From Hymenopellis radicata (lineage: Eukaryota; Basidiomycota; Agaricomycetes; Agaricales; Physalacriaceae): a stretch of DNA of 64,000 nucleotides. Where the stretch lies: the NCBI GenBank assembly GCA_015501595.1, contig JADNRX010000048.1, positions 124,001-188,000 on the forward strand, written 5' to 3'. The notes under the pieces are model-generated. The model had not been told where the DNA came from, did not search any database, and worked only from the letters and a program-made list of their open reading frames with translations. Made by a program: the position numbers and the translations under genes. This document shows, piece by piece, positions 58,407 to 64,000 of the stretch (position 1 is its first letter; each line of letters begins with the position of its first letter).

Positions 58407-59047
58407 ATGGCCCCCTCATCTCCTAGAAAGGCCCCGGCTGACCCGAAAACCCCCACCCGACGGTCGAAGCGTGGCCAGCCCGTCGTCGATATCAAGGCTG
58501 CCAGTAATAGTGCCAACCTAGCTTGGTCGACCACAAATCCTCCCCGGAAACGTCTCATTGATCCAGCTACTGACCTCGACGACGATGGTGCCGACTCTTG
58601 GAATAAACTTGACCAGACAGAACGGAAGAAGTTACGCACCTACATCTACGACGCCTTCGAGCGAACGAAGACGACGACTGTGAAGAAGAAGACACCTGGT
58701 CAGAAAAGAGCGGCGGAAACAAAGATAGAGACGACAGATACGTACTGCATCGGAGACACGGTTCTCATTCAGGCGGCTACAACATACCCCAGTGTTGCGG
58801 TCATTGTGGGTTTGTGGGAGACAGACCTGAACAGAGACGACGATGAACCGCTATCGAAGAGGATGCATATTCGCATTCAGTGGTTTCTGAGGCCAAAGCA
58901 GTTGCCAAAGGTCGGAGCGAAAGGAGAGCATCAGGAGGTGCGATATTTATGGCCGCAGCTAATAATTTGAATCTAATTCACGCATTCCAGAACGAAATTT
59001 TTACTATCTACGACAAAAAAATATGATACATGAGTCTCCTGATGCTA

Positions 59048-59109
59048 TTTTAGGCCATTGTCGGGTACGCGATGGGCATTTTAGGCCATTGTCGGGTACG
59101 CGATGGGCA
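59048..59109 (+). repeat. 31-bp tandem duplication inside the ORC1 BAH exon
   Basis: The 31-bp unit starting TTTTAGGCCATTGTCGGGTA is present twice, exactly. Because 31 is not a multiple of three it shifts the frame. Confidence 0.9.
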
Positions 59110-60283
59110 TGAGGAAGGTATGTCCTTGCCAAAATCTTGGTATCGAAGTTCTCAACCCTGGTCAGTGGATGACGACCCCCGCGGTAGATTCTCAACGCGG
59201 CCTGTTCTATAATTTTGAGTGGAAAGCTCATCGCCAAGATGCCCTCGCTAAGATGCGAAACGACTACGCCTTGGACATATCCGGTGCACCGTGGACAGTC
59301 GTGGAACCCGCGAAGGAGGACAACGATTTTAAAGCAAGCCAAGACTCGCCGTTTAGCTTCTTCGACTGCTCCCAAAAATCGAGGCTCTGGTCGGACAAAG
59401 AAGGCAAAAGAAGAACAAGATGGCAGCTCAGACGAAGACCATACCTCAGATGACGAGTTTGAAGAGCCGATGAAGAAGAAGGAGATGCAGATGATAGTGA
59501 TGCAGATGTCGAGGAGGAAGATATGGCACAAGAAGAAGCGGAGGAGGAGATCGAGGAACCAAAGACACCTTCGCGCAAAAGAAAGCGAGGGAACACATCC
59601 ACATCGCCCAGAAAACGCCCGAAAACCTCGGTGCAACCCACACCACGTTCCAAAGCACGGCTTGCTCGCAAAACACCGTCTTCACCTAGAAAGAGGCAGA
59701 AGTTCACGCGAGTAGCGCAGCCGTCTTACGCCTCAGAAGCACTACAGGACTTGCCGGACGACCCCTACCTGAGAGCTATGCATATTCTTCACGTCGGCAG
59801 CCGCCCGGATGCCCTCCCTTGTCGCGATACCGAATTTCGACACGTCATGGAAAGTGTCCAAACACTCCTTGAAGAAGGAAGTGGCGGCTGTATTTGTAGG
59901 TGTCTCCCTTCTGGCTCTTAATTCTGTAGTCTCATTCGTCGTTTTTGCAGATATCTCTGGTCTACCTGGCACTGGAAAGACTGCGACTGTTCATGCTGTC
60001 ATTCGAGAGCTCATGAAGTTGGCGGAAGATAACGTACATAAATTTTCTGACTTCATCTTTATATTCTAACCTATCGTTAGGAAATCAATCCCTTCACCTA
60101 TGTTAAAATCAACGAGTTGCGAGTTCCGGAACTGCCAGCTGCTTATAACATTCTTTGGGAGGCCATCTCACAACATGATATCAAGAAGGATGGGCGATTG
60201 CAAATCAGCTCGAAGGAGAGTCTGAAGAACCTAACTGGATATTTTGCGAAGGGTCAAGGCCGGGGTCCTGAAGGACACGCATG

Positions 60284-60333
60284 GCGAGTTGTCTTCTTCT
60301 TCCTTCACGTTCTCTCGTTTATGTTCTGGGCAG
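60284..60333 (+). other. probable GC-AG intron in ORC1
   Basis: The boundary GCATG|GCGAGT ... GGGCAG|TATCG gives CAC GCA TGT ATC GTG (HACIV), in frame with the Walker B exon. The only GT nearby leads to the wrong frame. Confidence 0.6.
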
Positions 60334-61287
60334 TATCGTGTTGATGGACGAACTCGACCAGTTGGTTACCACCAAGCAGGACGTGGTGTACAACTTCTTC
60401 AATTGGCCTACTATTGCGGACAGCAAACTTATCGTTATCGCAGTCGCAAACACCCATGATCTGCCTGAGCGCGTTATGACTGGTCGGGTTAGAAGTCGTT
60501 TGGGTACGCCGTTAACCTGTCCTTGAGTTGCGCTGGTTTCTCGAACTCGCGTATATAGGAATGGTTCGAAACAAACTTTACGCCGTACTCAATAGCCCAG
60601 CTTATGGAGATCGTGTCATCGCGATTGGAAAGCGTGAAACGAGAAGGCGACCCGAGGTCATCAATCGAGATGCAATCAAACTTGCAGCTTCACGAGTTGC
60701 CAATCTCACTGGCGATGCCCGGCGAATCCTGGATGTATGCAGGTATGACTCTTGTACATTTTCTTATCTTACTCCTTTCTCATGTTGTGATTATCCTAGA
60801 CGTGCTGTTGAGCTTGTACGCCCCGAGAAGGGAGTGGCTAGTTCGGGGGACATTGTCCAAGTCATGTCGGTCATGCAGAACAACCCCACCGCGGCGTACC
60901 GCGCGATCTCAGCTTCCATGAAAGACTCATGCTAGCGTCGCTGGGGAAGTGCGGAAAGCGAGAAGGCGTCGAAGAGATAAAATGGGGCGAGGTCGGTCTC
61001 GGAAATTCTGCTAACATCGCTGCTTGATTGAACGCGTCCTTCCATATAGGTACAACATCAACATCTCATCTATATGGATGTTCTGAGGCAAGCCGACGAT
61101 CCCAGGCGGAAGCCAAACGACTTCGAAGTCTTTGGTGGCGTCGAGGGCGATGTTGGTGGAAGATGGCATGGCTGCGTCGAGAAAAGCAGAAGAGGAAAGG
61201 AAGGTCATGCTTAACTTGGACCAGAGTGAGGTCGAGCGGGTGCTCGGAGAGGTTGGCGGAGACGTCTGGAAGAAAGTACTAAATTAA

Positions 61288-61599
61288 ACGGCGTTTGCAT
61301 TGTTGCTTCTGTTCTGCAATACAAAGCACACCGAGTTTGCCTAAATATAGATGTATAAAACATATTCTGCCCCGCCTATAACTGTCCATGACATCAAGGA
61401 AATACAACAGCGCACTCATATCGCACGTACAGCGCTTCGCAGCAGTTGATATCCCGATAAAAATACAACCAGAAACGTCGCCACCATGGTCACCACCGTC
61501 GGATTTGCCGCGATCCCCGCCAGACTGCTATTACACACGCCACATTCCCATCCTGCAGATGATGAGCCCAATTTCAACTCAAAGCAAGAAGACATACCC
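61288..61599. other. intergenic, converging 3' ends
   Basis: The 3' ends of the ORC1-like gene (plus) and the DUF7137-like gene (minus) meet here. No gene is seen. Confidence 0.5.
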
Positions 61600-62081
61600 T
61601 CAGCTATCCGGATAGCTGTACGGCTGCAGGGTGTACAACGCGAACGTCAGATCGCTGTTCACTGCCAGATAACCCGCCGCCTCAGTCGCATCGTACCCAC
61701 GCTCGTCGCATATCATCAAGGAACACGTTCCCTGCGGGAGGGGCTTGTCCGAGTGCGCCGTCTGGTACGAATACACGTCCCACACAACTTGTGTCGCGTC
61801 GCCAGCCACAAGGCCATTATTATCGCCCATGGGATAGGTGTTGCTATTTTCGCAAGCTGCGGAGACGGTGAGGCTCGTGGGCGTGACGAACACGGAGAAA
61901 GTTCCAGCCGAATGTGAGAAGGTTGTTGCTGGCGATTTTTGAAGTAGGAGGTGGAGGTCGTGGAGGGTTGGGTGATACTTAGGCTGCCGACTTGGGCGCT
62001 CGCGGGGATGGAGACGGTGGACGAGCCAGAAGAGGATGCGCCCGAGGATTGGGCCGAGGATGAAGCTGCTGTTGAGGACAT
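61600..62081 (-). pseudogene. DUF7137-like protein with two one-base shifts
   Basis: It starts MSSTAASSSAQSSGASSSG, then SITQPSTTSTSYFKIA and, after shifts, FVTPTSLTVSAACEN, NTYPMG, ATQVVWDVYSYQTAH, YLAVNSDLTFALYTLQPY. This agrees with the fungal DUF7137 domain, found in secreted or membrane-anchored proteins of unknown role. One A too many in AAAAA (about 61938) and one T too many in TTT (about 61905) break the frame. An upstream signal-peptide exon would be expected but was not found. Confidence 0.6.
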
Positions 62082-62300
62082 GGTGGTGGTGAAGAGCGAG
62101 AAATAAACGAGGTCCAGAAATTTTGCGACCAGTCGCTAAGCTGCGCCACTGCGGATACGTCACAATTCGAAATCTGATTGTTCTGCACAAGGCTCTTCCG
62201 ATTCTCGTTATTAAATGTTGTGGACAGCCGTGTAGGTGGAGGACCAGCGGCAGATAATACAAAATCGAAGAAGAGCGGAGTCGACCTGGTATCGGTATCG
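62082..62300. other. spacer between DUF7137-like gene and dynactin p25
   Basis: A short stretch carrying the promoter of the DUF7137-like gene and the 3' end region of the next gene. No gene is seen. Confidence 0.4.
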
Positions 62301-63091
62301 TCATGTCTGTCGTCCTCGAGCAGGATCGAGAGGCTGGAAGCGCATGTAATACTGTTTGGTGTGGCTCTCCACAAGTTCCTGCGTCGACTCGGGTAAATCC
62401 TCGACGAATTGAGCTGTAAAGCCGATGTAAGCTATATGTAACTTGTAGTGAATGAGGCATGAGGTACCAGGAGATTCTGCGAATAGCGCAAGTGCTGGTA
62501 CGACTGTATTGGCGGGAACGACAGTGTTGTCTGCAATCTTTGCACAGTCTTTGATTATCACGAACTTTCCCTAGGCCCGTTGAGACAAAGGAAGTAGGAG
62601 AAAGCGAAAGACTTGCAATAACACACCCCTTGCCTATGTCGACGTGGTTTCCTATCGTTGCTGCCTCGACGACCGTGTCTTTACCGATGTGGACATGGTC
62701 GCCTACCTTCATTGGGTAGTAATTGAAAGCGCCGCGGTACGTTTTATACGGAGGACTGCAAATAAGTTAATAGAGACCACCGATGAAAGACTTGACCACA
62801 TACCGCATCACATCACTCGCCAACCAAGCAATACCTTCCCAGCGATATGACCACAGCATGCCCTGGCCCAGAACGTCTGAGATCGCCTCGAATAATCGCC
62901 GAGCTCGAGATGATGGTCTTGCCGCCAAGGATGATATTCTGCGGCCCAGCGATCGTTGCACGACGCGACACCTTGTTTCCCGTGTCCTAGAAGAGCGCGT
63001 TGGTCGTCGTACGCGTTGAGTATCAGCAAGGCTGCCGCACTGTCTCGATAATCTCGGATTTGGAGTAGTAAATTGGCGGCTCGAGCGACAT
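62301..63091 (-). CDS. dynactin subunit 5 (p25), left-handed beta-helix
   Basis: The protein belongs to the pointed-end complex of dynactin, which links dynein to cargo such as early endosomes. Exon 1 (63041-63091) reads MSLEPPIYYSKSEIIET. Later exons hold KVSRRATIAGPQNIILGGKT, SSSAIIRGDLRRSG, PPYKTYRGAFNYYPMKVGDH, DTVVEAATIGNHVDIGKGCVI, GKFVIIKDCAKIADNTVVPA and LPESTQELVESHTKQYYMRF. The hexapeptide-repeat pattern (I-G-x-x-x-x) of the beta-helix is clear. Introns are short; one (62571-62616) has a GC donor, GCAAGT. At about 62810 (GGCGAGTGATGTGATGCG) the frame is one base off from the expected G-E-x-V-M-R-P-P, so a one-base error or mutation is likely there. Confidence 0.8.
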
Positions 63092-63230
63092 GATGGTGGT
63101 TGCAGTCTGACCCTGCCGGCCTCTTTCCTACCACGCTCATGGTCACCCGATGATAACTCTCTTGCGGAGACAGCTCCGACCTGGCTGCTTTCTTCCTACC
63201 ACCAGGAGCAGGTATTCCGTCCGAGCGACC

Positions 63231-64000
63231 ATGACACAGATGGCGACGCCGAAATACGATGCACAAGCCCTAGAGACGTATTCGCTCAAAGGTTGGCTTA
63301 TCTCTGATTGATAAGTCCATTGTTGACCTTGCATAGGCGCTATCAAGGTGGTTGAGAGATTCTTTGACTTGCCGCTAGATTACTCGAAGCCTGAGGGCGA
63401 AACGATACGCGTCTTTGCTCGCAGTATGATCCCCAAAGGACAAGGCGAAGACTCCTGAGGAAGAGGATAAGCTGCCCATCTGTTAGTATAGTCGTCTACT
63501 CTACAATGTTCATTCGTTTGACACGTCAAATGCGTGAAGTATTGTACTTGCAAGGTGCGCATCTTGGGTATCCATTCGATATATTCTTCAACGCGTCAAT
63601 TAGGCGGTCCCGGACACGAGGTTCCCTTAGCAGACATACATGGATACGCGGCCGAAGTACGGTTTGCTCGTACCGCTTCTCTGTCCTCTTCCTAACAAGA
63701 ATATATTCAGATCCATGCACGAGGATACCAGGTCCGATTATATCATTACTCATTCTCCGTCCAAGTCATCGTGTTTCCAGACACTCTGGCTGGATCCTCG
63801 AGGAACGGGTCTTACCACTCGTATCTCCCCCGAAAGCCTCCCCGCGCGACTCAAGACAGATCAGGACGTTGCTGATTATCTGAAGCTCTTCCGCGCCGAT
63901 TCCATAGGTCAGCCCTCCGATAGCATTGGTGCAAGTCTGCTCAAGTCGCACAGTGAAAGACTGTGAAGCCATCCGCTCCATCCTCCTAGGCCACAAGCCT
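63231..64000 (+). CDS. S33 peptidase / proline iminopeptidase-like, runs off the window
   Basis: Exon 1 (63231-63291) reads MTQMATPKYDAQALETYSLK and is joined in frame at 63337 to VVERFFDLPLDYSKPEGETI. Downstream are VLYLQGAHLGYPF, SFQTLWLDPRGTGLTTRIS, VADYLKLFRADSI and VKDCEAIRSILLGHKP. This is the order of alpha/beta-hydrolase prolyl aminopeptidases, which release N-terminal proline. Two oddities: one base too many near 63433 (CCCAAAGGACAAGG), and the usual GGPG oxyanion loop reads GAHLG. The catalytic Ser, Asp and His lie beyond the window. Gene or pseudogene cannot be decided. Confidence 0.7.

Larger units (their letters stand above)
58407..61287 (+). pseudogene. ORC1: origin recognition complex subunit 1 (ORC1), multiple frame disruptions
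   Basis: ORC1 is the AAA+ subunit of the origin recognition complex. The N-terminus has a BAH domain (TDTYCIGDTVLIQA; VDSQRGLFYNFEWKAHR), then an acidic/basic linker (SDEDHTSDDEFEEP; PKTPSRKRKRG), LPDDPYLRAMHILHVG, Walker A ISGLPGTGKTATVH (split by an intron at about 59896-59950), Walker B VLMDELDQLVTTKQD, sensor VIAVANTHDLPERVMTGRVRSRLG, the winged-helix region and a C-terminus ending VGGDVWKKVLN. Exon 1 is 58407-58937. One-base shifts or small indels occur at about 59000, 59048-59109 (31-bp duplication), 59325, 59470, 60550, 60645, 60908 and 61128; protein similarity is excellent between them. Either a young pseudogene or a mis-sequenced essential gene. Confidence 0.85.

Overview
The window is nuclear DNA of a basidiomycete fungus, most likely an Agaricomycete. 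Genes are cut by many 46-60 nt GT-AG introns, and the families present are typical of mushrooms: Cho2, small beta-trefoil I66/ricin-B-like proteins, Mug135-like proteins, F-box and BTB proteins, a Plavaka transposase and a DUF6532-like protein. The repeats include a Ty3/gypsy chromovirus and hAT, Mutator and TA-target MITEs.

Layout. Two blocks of conserved housekeeping genes flank about 54 kb of accessory, transposon-rich DNA. Left: a 9-exon cho2 (phosphatidylethanolamine N-methyltransferase, 326-3657, minus), intact in every exon. 4.3-15 kb: a family of small beta-trefoil genes (4355, 8307, 12201, plus a relic near 9.2 kb), a Mug135-like gene with an in-frame duplication of three exons, an F-box gene, a small secreted cysteine-rich gene, three MITEs, and a tRNA-Glu(CTC) gene split by one of them. 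15-18.5 kb: relics of a GH18 chitinase, a truncated second Mug135-like copy and a membrane-protein ORF. 19-23 kb: two paralogous single-pass membrane proteins.

24-37 kb: a BTB/POZ gene interrupted by a 12.6-kb gypsy retrotransposon with identical 554-bp LTRs and a GCTAC target duplication. The retrotransposon carries a 1.7-kb DNA transposon inside pol. Between the chromodomain and the 3' LTR it carries a four-exon gene with its own TATA box that I do not recognise. 37.6-51 kb: a LINE relic, then a second copy of the trefoil + cysteine-rich gene pair. The trefoil copy is split by a 9.55-kb Plavaka transposon. The Plavaka accessory gene is split by a 2.8-kb hAT-like element, which itself contains a 1.1-kb inverted-repeat element. 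A Mutator-like MITE separates the two duplicated genes. 54-58 kb: an AT-rich block and a satellite of about 18 copies of a ~164-bp unit packed with GGATATCC. 58.4-64 kb: conserved genes for ORC1, a DUF7137-like protein, dynactin p25 and an S33 peptidase. All four carry one-base frame disruptions, many at homopolymer runs.

The strongest observations are the gene with its own TATA box inside the gypsy element, the nested insertions whose target duplications restore reading frames exactly, the MITE-split tRNA gene, and the GGATATCC satellite. The main caution is the cluster of one-base indels on the right. These may be real decay or uncorrected sequence errors, and the sequence alone cannot decide. 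Family names are from recognition of motifs; no database search was run.
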